From: Pseudomonas sp. CC120222-01a
GTDB taxonomy: Bacteria; Pseudomonadota; Gammaproteobacteria; Pseudomonadales; Pseudomonadaceae
Assembly (NCBI RefSeq): GCF_003097235.1
Contig: NZ_QEQQ01000024.1
Location: forward strand, 1-64,000
Length of the DNA: 64,000 bases
Direction: 5' to 3'
Shown here: in pieces, positions 26,160-33,296 of the stretch
Layout of the letters: the number at the start of each line of letters is the position of its first letter
Position numbering within the stretch: position 1 is the first letter of the stretch
Made by a program: the position numbers and the translations under genes
Notes under the pieces: model-generated
Told to the model about the DNA's origin: nothing
Seen by the model: the letters and a program-made list of their open reading frames with translations, nothing else
Database searches by the model: none

Positions 26160-26927
26160 TTACAAGCGTTTGAGAGAATCCTCCAACCTGGCGAACCGGT
26201 ATGATTCGCTGATCTGACCATCAACTTTGAGCGCGGCGCGATTGCGCTCGGCCTGCTCGCGAATGGCCTCGGTGATGTTGGCGTTTAGTTCCAGCTGGCG
26301 CGGCATGAAATCGACATCGGTCTCCTTGACCGGCACCGCAGTCTTTTCCATCTGGGCGATGCTTTGCTCGGAGAGTTGTGCCGGGTGGATGATCCGCTGC
26401 ACATCCCGTTCACTGCGCCGGTTGTTGCTCCTGATGGTGAAATCCGGCGTGGCAACCCGCCCCGTCGGGCTGTACATCACCGCCGTCACCAAGCGGTCCA
26501 GGGCGCAGTCCTCTTCCTTGCGCCGATGGGTGATGTCGCGCAGCGGGCGCTCCGGCAGCGCCAGGCGCGTGATACCGAAATCGTTCAGGGCGCCGAGCAC
26601 CTCACGTGGGTCGGCAGACACCTGCACCTCGCGCCGGGGTGGCCAGAAATCGAAGTTGCCGTGCCCTCCCCACCAGCCCCCCACGTGGATGGCGAACATC
26701 TCCGGATAGATCTTGCGTTCGGTGCGGCGAACCGGCTTGGAATCATAAAAGCACATGCATGCCAGCTGGATCAGGTGGGTGGCGCCGAGTGCTGCCAGCG
26801 GTTCGTAGATCAGTACCCCGAGACGGTCATGGGCGTTCCACTGGGCAAATACATCACCACTGCTGGCAGGCTTGCCGTCCAGCTCTACATCGTAGAAATC
26901 GGTTCTCAACGCGTCGATAACATGCAT
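26160..26927 (-). CDS. Unrecognised cargo protein next to Rieske system
   Basis: A 255-aa soluble protein. I do not recognise the family. It starts MHVIDALRTDFYDVELDGK, has an aromatic and glycine-rich core (FAIHVGGWWGGHGNFDFWPP, about 87-106), a Cys in QLACMCFYD, and a charged helical C-terminus. GAGGAAACC precedes the ATG. It lies 29 bases downstream of the Rieske ferredoxin stop, same strand, so it is the last gene of a three-gene operon with ferredoxin and reductase. It may be the enzyme that receives electrons or a substrate-handling partner, but it shows no mononuclear-iron oxygenase motif. It shares no homology that I can see with transfer genes. Confidence 0.6.
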   Translation of the reverse strand: MHVIDALRTDFYDVELDGKPASSGDVFAQWNAHDRLGVLIYEPLAALGATHLIQLACMCFYDSKPVRRTERKIYPEMFAIHVGGWWGGHGNFDFWPPRREVQVSADPREVLGALNDFGITRLALPERPLRDITHRRKEEDCALDRLVTAVMYSPTGRVATPDFTIRSNNRRSERDVQRIIHPAQLSEQSIAQMEKTAVPVKETDVDFMPRQLELNANITEAIREQAERNRAALKVDGQISESYRFARLEDSLKRL

Positions 26928-26955
26928 AAGGTTTCCTCGTGGATGGGCGTTCAGC

Positions 26956-27273
26956 TCAGGCCGGGATGATGCACTGCACTTCACCCGCTTCGATTCGCAC
27001 GGCGTAGGTTTTTAGGGCGCATTCGGCCGGCCCCTCGAGAACCGCGCCGCTCTGGATATCGAACCGCGCGCCGTGCAGCGGGCATTCGATCTCAGTCCCT
27101 TCCAGCCAGCCGTCCGATAACAGCGCATAGGCATGCGGGCAGACATTCTCGGTGGCGAAGTAACGGTCTTCGACCCGGTAGATGGCGATCATCCTGCCAT
27201 CGACCTCACAGGCGAATGCTGAGTCAGGTTGCACGTGCTGCGCATCGCAGACTTTGGTCCAGACAGCGTCCAT
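26956..27273 (-). CDS. Rieske [2Fe-2S] ferredoxin
   Basis: A 105-aa Rieske-type ferredoxin. The two cluster-binding motifs are CPHAYALLSDG (Cys-Pro-His, about 44-54) and CPLHGARFDI (Cys-Pro-Leu-His, about 63-72), spaced as in NdoA/BphF-type ferredoxins of aromatic-ring dioxygenases and related systems. It would pass electrons from the neighbouring FAD reductase to a terminal oxygenase in the cytoplasm. No oxygenase alpha or beta gene is within the window. The gene is 14 bases downstream of the reductase and evidently co-transcribed. Confidence 0.88.
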   Translation of the reverse strand: MDAVWTKVCDAQHVQPDSAFACEVDGRMIAIYRVEDRYFATENVCPHAYALLSDGWLEGTEIECPLHGARFDIQSGAVLEGPAECALKTYAVRIEAGEVQCIIPA

Positions 27274-27287
27274 AAGACAACCCTCCG

Positions 27288-28511
27288 TTAAACGACAGAT
27301 TCCATACTCAGGCTTTGCGCCGACGCCAGGGCCGACGCATAGATATCGGCCAGCGGCTCGTTGCGCTTCATCCCGCGCCTGATAGCCGAGATGTCCCGGT
27401 TGCGGTTGGCACCGATGGCGCAGACCAGTCGATCATCGAGGCTCCAGCCCAACGCCAGCCATTGGTTAGCATCGGGGTCACCGAGGCAGGCGTACTTGTC
27501 AGCCAACTGCGGGATACCCAAGCACTGGAGGGTGCTGCTGTACTGGTCGGACCACAACCAGGGCATCTCGCCATAGGCGGCCGCTGCATCGCCCGCGGCG
27601 GCGCGGCCGGCCACGCTGCCCTGCTCTCCGGCGGCCGTCCAGGACTCGGAGCGGGTGCGCACACCGAGCTGCGTCACCGTGTAGCGAGTGACCTCGCCGG
27701 CTGCGAAAATCGCGGGGTCCCGGGTTGCACAGGCGCTGTCGACGAGGATGCCGTCGTCGACGTCCAGGCCACAGGCCTGAGCGAGCTCCGTATTCGGCTG
27801 TACACCGATGCCCACCACCACGACATCGGCGTGCACGGGGCCGGCAGAGGTTTGCACCAGGGTGTTGCCGGAGGGGCCGGGTTCGATCGCGTCGACCTTC
27901 ACGTGCAGCAGCACATCCACCCCGTTTTCGGCATGCAGCGTCCGGGCCCATCGGCTCAGCACCGCGCATCCCGTGCGCGCCAGCAACTGCGCTTGCGCCT
28001 CGATGACCGTCACCCGGCACCCACGCTTGCGAGCGGCAGCGGCCACTTCCAGGCCGATGAACCCGCCACCGATGATGACCACCCTGGCCTGGTCGACCAG
28101 CAGGCTGCGCAGCGCCCGCGCATCCTCGAACGTCCTCAGGTAATGGACCGGTGCCTGGGCCACTTCGCCAGAAAATGGCCTGATGCGCGAACCAGTGGCG
28201 ATCACCAACTTGTCATAGCCCAGCGAGACGCCGTTATCGAGCCGCACACACGCTGCCCGGCGGTCGATTTCACCCACCGAGGTGCCGCCCATCCACTCCA
28301 CGCGCGGCTCGCTGTACAGGCCCTCTCCTGCGAGCAAGGCCGGCAATGCGGCGTTGCCAGCCATGAAGCCTTTGGACAGATCAGGCCTGTCATAGGGCAG
28401 CCGAGCCTCGTTGCTGACCAGCGAAAGCCGCGCTAGCGGCCTGCCTTGCAGAATGCTTCTTGCCGCCTGATGGGCGGCCGGCCCACCACCGACGATGACG
28501 AACTGCTCCAT
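27288..28511 (-). CDS. FAD-dependent ferredoxin reductase
   Basis: A 407-aa pyridine-nucleotide-disulfide-type oxidoreductase of the ferredoxin reductase (BphA4/CamA) group. The FAD-binding Rossmann motif is FVIVGGGPAAHQAARSI (about 4-20). The NAD-binding motif VVIIGGGFIGLEVAAAARK lies at about 144-162. FAAGEVTRY near 270 is the third FAD contact. The C-terminal reductase domain contains WSDQYSSTLQCLG. It transfers electrons from NADH to the Rieske ferredoxin encoded next. First gene of the minus-strand operon, divergent from the MocR regulator. Confidence 0.9.
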   Translation of the reverse strand: MEQFVIVGGGPAAHQAARSILQGRPLARLSLVSNEARLPYDRPDLSKGFMAGNAALPALLAGEGLYSEPRVEWMGGTSVGEIDRRAACVRLDNGVSLGYDKLVIATGSRIRPFSGEVAQAPVHYLRTFEDARALRSLLVDQARVVIIGGGFIGLEVAAAARKRGCRVTVIEAQAQLLARTGCAVLSRWARTLHAENGVDVLLHVKVDAIEPGPSGNTLVQTSAGPVHADVVVVGIGVQPNTELAQACGLDVDDGILVDSACATRDPAIFAAGEVTRYTVTQLGVRTRSESWTAAGEQGSVAGRAAAGDAAAAYGEMPWLWSDQYSSTLQCLGIPQLADKYACLGDPDANQWLALGWSLDDRLVCAIGANRNRDISAIRRGMKRNEPLADIYASALASAQSLSMESVV

Positions 28512-28559
28512 GGGATCCTCCCGACGCTACAGGTTGAAACGACTCTAGCGAGCCGGCAG

Positions 28560-28602
28560 CTGTACTACAATGCACACATTTTCGCGATTGTAAGTAGTAC
28601 AG
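28560..28602. promoter_or_regulatory. Operator-like inverted repeat in the divergent promoter region
   Basis: CTGTACTAC at 28560-28568 and its exact complement GTAGTACAG at 28594-28602 lie between the divergent ferredoxin reductase and MocR genes, 14 bases before the MocR start. The symmetry and placement suggest the binding site of the MocR regulator controlling both directions. Confidence 0.5.
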
Positions 28603-28615
28603 ATGGGGAGGTGAC

Positions 28616-30016
28616 ATGCAGCGTTTCAGAGCGCTCGCCGAGTTGCTGCGCAAGCGCATCGATGCCGGCCTGCTGGTGCCGGGCGACAAGCTGCCGTCCC
28701 TGCGCCGCCTGGCCAGCGAGACCGGCTGCAGCGTGGTCACGGTGTACCGCGCCTACGAATTGCTCGAGTCCCAGGGCCTGTGCCAGTCCCGCGACCGCTC
28801 CGGCTTCTACCTGTGCGATACGGGCAAGGCCAGCTTTCATCGCTTCGCCCAGGACATGCCGGTCATGCCGGCTGACAACGTGCGGGCGCTCGACGAGTCT
28901 CTCGCGCGCCCGCACTTCTACGCACAGGCCTCGGCGGCCACCTTGCCGGCGGACGACTGTGTCGACAGCGAGGGACTCAACAAGCTGTTGCGCCGCGCGT
29001 TGCTGCAAACACAGCCAAGCCCGCCACACGCGGCTGACGGCCATCCGGCACTGGTCGCGGCCCTCCTGCAACGGGCCGGGCGCAGGGACCTCTACCACGA
29101 GCCGGAGCAGGTGATCGTCACCCGCTCGGCCATGGAGAGCTTCAATCTGTGCCTCGACAGCCTGCGACAGAGCTGCGCCCCGGTGCTGGTGGAAAGCCCA
29201 TCGTTCCACCCGATACTTGAAAGCCTGCGCCACCGGGGCATCAAGGCCCTGGAAATCTACTCGCACCCGCAGCAGGGCATCGACCCTGAACAGTTCGAGC
29301 ACATCCTCAAGAGCACCGACGTGAAGCTGTGTGTGCTGATGGGCTGCAACCGCTTTCCCACCGGCGTGACCTACAGCCGGGATACCTTGGGGCGCCTGGT
29401 GGCCGCCGCGCGGCGGCACGAGGCAATCATCATCGAAAACGACATGACCGCTGAGCTGGGGTATGGCGAGCTGCGCAGCCCCTCGCTCGGCGAGTTCGAC
29501 AGCGACGGCAGAGTCGTGCAGTTCGGCGGCACCACCTCATACCTGTCTTCTGCCTTCGAAATCGGTTGGGTCATGGCCGCAAGGCATGCGCCACAGTTGA
29601 GTGCCAACCGCCACCTTGGCGCCACTCACTTGCCACACCCGGCGATTCAGGGTGCGCTTGCCGAGTACCTGAAAGGGCGCAAGATCGAGCGTGACATGCG
29701 TGCAACTTGCCGCAAGCTGATACAGCGGATGGACCAGGGCATCGCGCTGCTCAAGGACATGTCAGCTGGAAAGGTAGCGGTCTCCGCTCCCGACGGTGGC
29801 TACATGTGCTGGCTCAGGGGCCCGCGAGGCTTTGACTCGATGAAGTTGGCCATGACCGCCACCCGCAACACTTTCGCCTTCATCCCCGGCCCGTTCTTCT
29901 CGCCAGCGGGGGCGTTCTCAAATTTCATGGCACTCAACTTTTCAGCACCATGGACACCTGAACGAATCGCGCAACTGCGACGGCTCATGGACAGAGTGTA
30001 CGGCCAGCAGGAATGA
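28616..30016 (+). CDS. MocR-type GntR regulator with aminotransferase-like domain, PLP lysine missing
   Basis: A 466-aa chimera: GntR winged helix at residues 1-70 (GDKLPSLRRLASETGCSVVT) joined to a class I aminotransferase-like domain (about 110-460). In MocR proteins this domain binds pyridoxal phosphate through a lysine in a SK.L.P..R.GW motif. Here the matching stretch is GTTSYLSSAFEIGW (about 304-317), with no lysine. The usual DDY before it is NDM (IIENDMTAEL). So cofactor binding is lost or different. It is divergent from the Rieske operon and most likely controls it. GGGGAGG precedes the ATG. Confidence 0.85.
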   Translation: MQRFRALAELLRKRIDAGLLVPGDKLPSLRRLASETGCSVVTVYRAYELLESQGLCQSRDRSGFYLCDTGKASFHRFAQDMPVMPADNVRALDESLARPHFYAQASAATLPADDCVDSEGLNKLLRRALLQTQPSPPHAADGHPALVAALLQRAGRRDLYHEPEQVIVTRSAMESFNLCLDSLRQSCAPVLVESPSFHPILESLRHRGIKALEIYSHPQQGIDPEQFEHILKSTDVKLCVLMGCNRFPTGVTYSRDTLGRLVAAARRHEAIIIENDMTAELGYGELRSPSLGEFDSDGRVVQFGGTTSYLSSAFEIGWVMAARHAPQLSANRHLGATHLPHPAIQGALAEYLKGRKIERDMRATCRKLIQRMDQGIALLKDMSAGKVAVSAPDGGYMCWLRGPRGFDSMKLAMTATRNTFAFIPGPFFSPAGAFSNFMALNFSAPWTPERIAQLRRLMDRVYGQQE

Positions 30017-30085
30017 ACATGGCCCGAAGTGCACAACACTTCGACCTTGCTGATCCAGATTGGATAGTCGTCCCTACCTGTCAAA

Positions 30086-30362
30086 ATGAGAAGGTGGGCG
30101 GTCGAGCAGCTCGAGAGGCAGGAGCAACTCAGCGAACAACCAAACTTTATATACAGAACGTTCAACCAATGAGCTCATTACGACCCTCGGAGATGAAATC
30201 AGAGACCTGGAACAAGATGAGTGCATTCCAGGTCTTCGGGCTAGGTTGGGCGATGAGCCTATGACCGTTAGTGGGGCTCATGTACTTCGGAGCTCCTCCG
30301 CAATAGCGCCAAGAGCCAAGCACGCGGACGTGATGCAAACGAAGCTTCCCTTTTTAGACTGA
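30086..30362 (+). pseudogene. Small frameshifted ORF of unknown family
   Basis: Two plus-strand frames join into one plausible protein. From the ATG at 30086 one reads MRRWAVEQLERQEQLSEQ and PNFIYRTF, then a stop. In the next frame the text continues NELITTLGDEIRDLEQDE, CIPGLRARLGDEP and ends LPFLD before TGA at 30360-30362. Charge pattern and codon use continue smoothly across the switch near 30160-30168. I infer a former gene of about 90 codons with a one-base indel. It lies between the cargo and the resumption of the transfer operon and may be an ancestral ICE gene damaged around the cargo insertion. Family unknown. Confidence 0.4.
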
Positions 30363-30491
30363 GACATCTCGCCCCTGCTAGCGACTGCGCTGCCGGTGCG
30401 ATAAAACCGACCCCTCTGCATTCCCTTTAGCGCAAGCCAGCGCTATCCCAATTGATCATGGTGAAGACCAGTTACTCAGCTGGAATTCACC

Positions 30492-30827
30492 ATGATGCTT
30501 TCACCCTACCCCTTGCTCATAACCTACCTGGTTGCCCTTACGGCCGCTGCTCAGGACGTGCACGAGCGCTTGGATCTAGGACTGTTGCAGCGGCAGATCG
30601 ACGCCATCGAGCTCTTGGCTGATCGAGCACGTAGCAGTGCTACCGGTACTGACCAAGTTCGTTATCGCTTCGACTACCCCAGGTTGACTGCAGACTTGGA
30701 GCGCGTTCGGCACGGGATCAGCAAATACCTGTCCCCCTCACGCGCACAGCCGGCCGATCTGGTCGAGCTGACCGGTGATTACCGGGCTGAAACACCTGAC
30801 TCGGGCCCTCCCCATGAGCATGACTGA
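30492..30827 (+). CDS. RAQPRD-family ICE protein
   Basis: A 111-aa exported protein of the RAQPRD family (TIGR01690). A short signal peptide (LLITYLVALTAAAQ) is followed by a helical domain and the name motif in altered form, SRAQPADLVELTGDY (about 80-94), where RAQPRD has become RAQPAD. Periplasmic, function unknown, always near the pilin-like proteins. It resumes the transfer operon after the cargo. Two adjacent ATGs are possible starts (30492 and 30495). It overlaps the next gene by 14 bases. Confidence 0.82.
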   Translation: MMLSPYPLLITYLVALTAAAQDVHERLDLGLLQRQIDAIELLADRARSSATGTDQVRYRFDYPRLTADLERVRHGISKYLSPSRAQPADLVELTGDYRAETPDSGPPHEHD

Positions 30828-31053
30828 CGCCCAACTCAGCGCGTTCTCCGCCGTGGCCGGGTTTACGCCGCAACTCAGCTCGGTGCTGTGGCGCTCATCG
30901 GTGTTGGTGCTCGCGTTGCTCTGGTGTACCTGGGCACTGTGGACCGGCTACCGCGGTTGGGCGGCCGGTAACCTCAATTTTGGAGCGCTCGGCGGCAGCA
31001 CGCTGCGCCTAGCCCTCGCCCTGATCGTGCTCATGTTTTTCATGCTGTCGTAA
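30814..31053 (+). CDS. ICE membrane protein, TIGR03758 (PFL_4701) family
   Basis: A 79-aa protein with two membrane segments (VLALLWCTWALWTGY and LRLALALIVLMFFML) separated by WAAGNLNFGALGG. This size and layout fit the TIGR03758 family, which resembles small VirB2/VirB3-like T4SS components. ATG at 30814 lies within the end of the RAQPRD gene. Confidence 0.78.
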   Translation: MSMTDAQLSAFSAVAGFTPQLSSVLWRSSVLVLALLWCTWALWTGYRGWAAGNLNFGALGGSTLRLALALIVLMFFMLS

Positions 31054-31068
31054 CCCGGAGACCTTGCC

Positions 31069-31446
31069 ATGAAACTCTTACGCCATAGCCACCGTCCGCT
31101 TCTCCTGCTGCGCGATACCTATTCGAAAGCCGTGTGCGGCAGCCTGGTACTGCTGAGTTCGACGTTTGCCAGGGCCGACCTGCCGACCATGGAGGCGCCC
31201 TCCCGGGGTGAAGGTTCAGGGCTGATCGATACCATCAAGAACTACGCCTACGACGGCGGCATCCTGCTCGGCCTGTTGATCGCCACCCTCGCCTTTCTCG
31301 GCGTGGCCTGGCATTCGCTCACCGTCTACGCCGATGTGCAGAACCAGCGCAAGACCTGGAAAGACCTCGGTGCCGTGGTTGGGGTCGGCGCGCTGCTGGT
31401 GGTGGTGATCCTGTGGTTCCTCACCAAAGCCGCGACGATTCTGTGA
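31069..31446 (+). CDS. ICE pilin-like membrane protein, TIGR03745 (PFL_4702) family
   Basis: A 125-aa protein with an N-terminal signal-type segment (CGSLVLLSSTFARA, about 24-37) and two further membrane segments (GGILLGLLIATLAFLGVAW and VGALLVVVILWFLT), the arrangement of VirB2/TraA-like pilins before processing. The family (TIGR03745) is present in every ICE of this group. It probably forms the pilus or inner-membrane part of the channel. GGAGA precedes the ATG; the next gene is 8 bases downstream. Confidence 0.8.
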   Translation: MKLLRHSHRPLLLLRDTYSKAVCGSLVLLSSTFARADLPTMEAPSRGEGSGLIDTIKNYAYDGGILLGLLIATLAFLGVAWHSLTVYADVQNQRKTWKDLGAVVGVGALLVVVILWFLTKAATIL

Positions 31447-31453
31447 GGTCCTC

Positions 31454-31855
31454 ATGTCCGACGTCCCTGCCACGCTGCCTGACGGCACACTGACCTTCCT
31501 CCCGGAACGCCTCAACCGTGACCCGGCCGTCCTGCGCGGCCTCACCAACGACGAGATGTGGGTCGCCCTGATCGTTGGTGCCGCGCTGGGCGTGATCCTC
31601 GGTGCACCGCTGGCGGTGGCCACCGCCTCCATCGCGACTTTACCCACCTGCATGTTCTTGTGCACGGCGTTGGTGTTGCTCGGCGGCGGCAAGCTGCTGC
31701 GCCGGGCCAAGCGTGCCCGCCCCGAAACCTGGTTGTACCGGCGCCTGCAGTGGCAACTGGCGATGCATTGGGGAATCGGCACCCACCAGTTGATCCTGCA
31801 TTCGGGGCCATGGAGCGTACGCCGGACTCGCCGGCACGTGAGGACTACGTCATGA
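31454..31855 (+). CDS. ICE membrane protein, TIGR03750 (DUF3487) family
   Basis: A 133-aa inner-membrane protein. The N-terminus TFLPERLNRDPAVLRGLTND is the family hallmark. Two adjacent membrane segments follow (VALIVGAALGVILGAPLA and TCMFLCTALVLLGGG), then a basic C-terminus (RRTRRHVRTTS). It resembles VirB3/TraL-type T4SS proteins in topology. Overlaps the next gene by 4 bases (ATGA). Confidence 0.8.
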   Translation: MSDVPATLPDGTLTFLPERLNRDPAVLRGLTNDEMWVALIVGAALGVILGAPLAVATASIATLPTCMFLCTALVLLGGGKLLRRAKRARPETWLYRRLQWQLAMHWGIGTHQLILHSGPWSVRRTRRHVRTTS

Positions 31856-32490
31856 GCCGCTTCCGCAACAAGGTGGATGCGCAGCAGGCGCATATTTTCA
31901 GCCTGCGCCTGGCCGTGGCAGTCCTGGCGCTGCTGTGCGGCGGGCTGTGGTACGGCTGGCAGGCCGCGCCCTCCGAGCTCACCGTTCACGTACCGCCTGA
32001 TCTGCGCTCGGGCAGCACGCGCAAATGGTGGGACGTGCCGCCGGAAAACATCTACGCCTTCGCCCTGTACATCTTCGGCCAACTCAACCGCTGGCCTACC
32101 GACGGTGAGGTCGACTACCACCGTGCCATTTTTGCCCTGCAGCCTTACCTGACGCCGGCGTGCAAGACGTTCTTCGACGGCGACTTCGAATATCGCAAGG
32201 CCGCCGGCGAACTGCGTGGCCGGGTGCGCGGGGTATACGAGGTGCTGGGCCGCGGCTACAGCGACGACCCCGACCTGCGGGTGAAGCAGCTGGATAAGCA
32301 CAGCTGGCTGGTCAAGCTCGACCTCAATGCCGACGAATACTACGCCGCCGAGCCGGTGAAGCGCGTGGTGGTGCGCTATCCGCTGCGGGTGGTGCGCTTC
32401 GACGTCGACCCTGAACGCAACAAATGGGGCCTGGCCCTGGACTGCTACGAAGGCACACCGCAGAAGCTGACACTGCCGGGAGGTGCGTAA
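31852..32490 (+). CDS. ICE protein, TIGR03746 (DUF2895; VirB8/TraE-like)
   Basis: A 212-aa bitopic inner-membrane protein: short cytoplasmic start, one membrane segment (LAVAVLALLCGGLWYGW, about 19-35), then a periplasmic NTF2-like domain with WWDVPPENIYAFALYIFGQL and NRWPTDGEVDYHRA. This fits TIGR03746, the VirB8/TraE-like scaffold that links inner-membrane and core complexes. ATG at 31852 overlaps the preceding stop, and the stop overlaps the next ATG, so translation is coupled both ways. Confidence 0.83.
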   Translation: MSRFRNKVDAQQAHIFSLRLAVAVLALLCGGLWYGWQAAPSELTVHVPPDLRSGSTRKWWDVPPENIYAFALYIFGQLNRWPTDGEVDYHRAIFALQPYLTPACKTFFDGDFEYRKAAGELRGRVRGVYEVLGRGYSDDPDLRVKQLDKHSWLVKLDLNADEYYAAEPVKRVVVRYPLRVVRFDVDPERNKWGLALDCYEGTPQKLTLPGGA

Positions 32491-33296
32491 TGATGCGTGT
32501 CTTGATCCTGATTCTAGTGATGGCCAGCGGCTGGTGTTCTGAGGTCGGCGCCGTCGAGGTCAAATACTGGGACCGCCTGCCCTTGGCCGTTCCGCTCACG
32601 GTGGGCCAGGAGCGGGTCCTGATGCTGGATGAAGATGTTCGTGTCGGACTGCCCAGCGCGATCGCTAGCAAGCTTCGCGTGCAGTCGGTCGGCGGGACGG
32701 TGTACCTGCGCGCCGCGGAAGCGCTGCCCCCTACCCGGCTGCAGCTGCAGTCGGTGAAGACGGGCGACATCATCCTGATCGATATCGAGGCGCTTGAGGG
32801 CAGCGAGGCGCTGGAGCCGGTCAAGATCGTGGCCCAGGCGCAGTCGCCGGACATGGAAGTCGCGAAGGATGCCGCACCCGCGGCAACGCCAATCCCGGTG
32901 GTGCTTACCCGCTATGCCGCACAGAACCTCTATGCGCCTCTGCGTACCGTGGCGCCCTTGCCCGGTGTGCGGCGTGTGCCGCTGACCGACTCCATCGCAT
33001 TCAGCACCTTGCTGCCCACCGAGCGGGTTTCGATCAAGGCGCTTGCTGCGTGGCGGCTGGGCGACTACTGGGTAACGGCGGTAAAGATCGTGAATCGCGG
33101 GCCCGGCAAGGTCGCGCTGGACCCGCGTCACCTGCAGGCCACGCTGTACGCCGCAACGTTCCAGCACCCGGACCTTGGCCTCGCCGGCACGCCTGAAGAC
33201 ACCACCGTGGCCTACCTGGTTACCCGCGGCGGGGGCTTGAAGCACGCGCTGCTGTTACCCCTGCCAAAACCGGAGGCTGACGACCATGAAAGCTAA
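32490..33296 (+). CDS. ICE protein, TIGR03749 (PFL_4704; TraK/VirB9-like)
   Basis: A 268-aa exported protein: signal peptide LILILVMASGWCSEVGA, N-terminal beta domain (VKYWDRLPLAVPLTVGQE, about 25-42), and a C-terminal domain with AAWRLGDYWVTAVKIVNRG (about 190-208) as in TraK/VirB9-type outer-core proteins. It should form part of the periplasmic/outer-membrane ring with the lipoprotein at 34757 and the TraB-like protein at 33286. Overlaps both neighbours. Confidence 0.82.
   Translation: MMRVLILILVMASGWCSEVGAVEVKYWDRLPLAVPLTVGQERVLMLDEDVRVGLPSAIASKLRVQSVGGTVYLRAAEALPPTRLQLQSVKTGDIILIDIEALEGSEALEPVKIVAQAQSPDMEVAKDAAPAATPIPVVLTRYAAQNLYAPLRTVAPLPGVRRVPLTDSIAFSTLLPTERVSIKALAAWRLGDYWVTAVKIVNRGPGKVALDPRHLQATLYAATFQHPDLGLAGTPEDTTVAYLVTRGGGLKHALLLPLPKPEADDHES

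Noticed and set aside
26036..26224. Short minus-strand frame before the 255-aa cargo gene
   Set aside because: Overlaps the cargo gene's end in another frame and shows no protein-like pattern.
31216..32301. Minus-strand frame opposite the PFL_4702 to VirB8-like genes
   Set aside because: Covers three well-supported overlapping plus-strand ICE genes; composition typical of antisense high-GC text.
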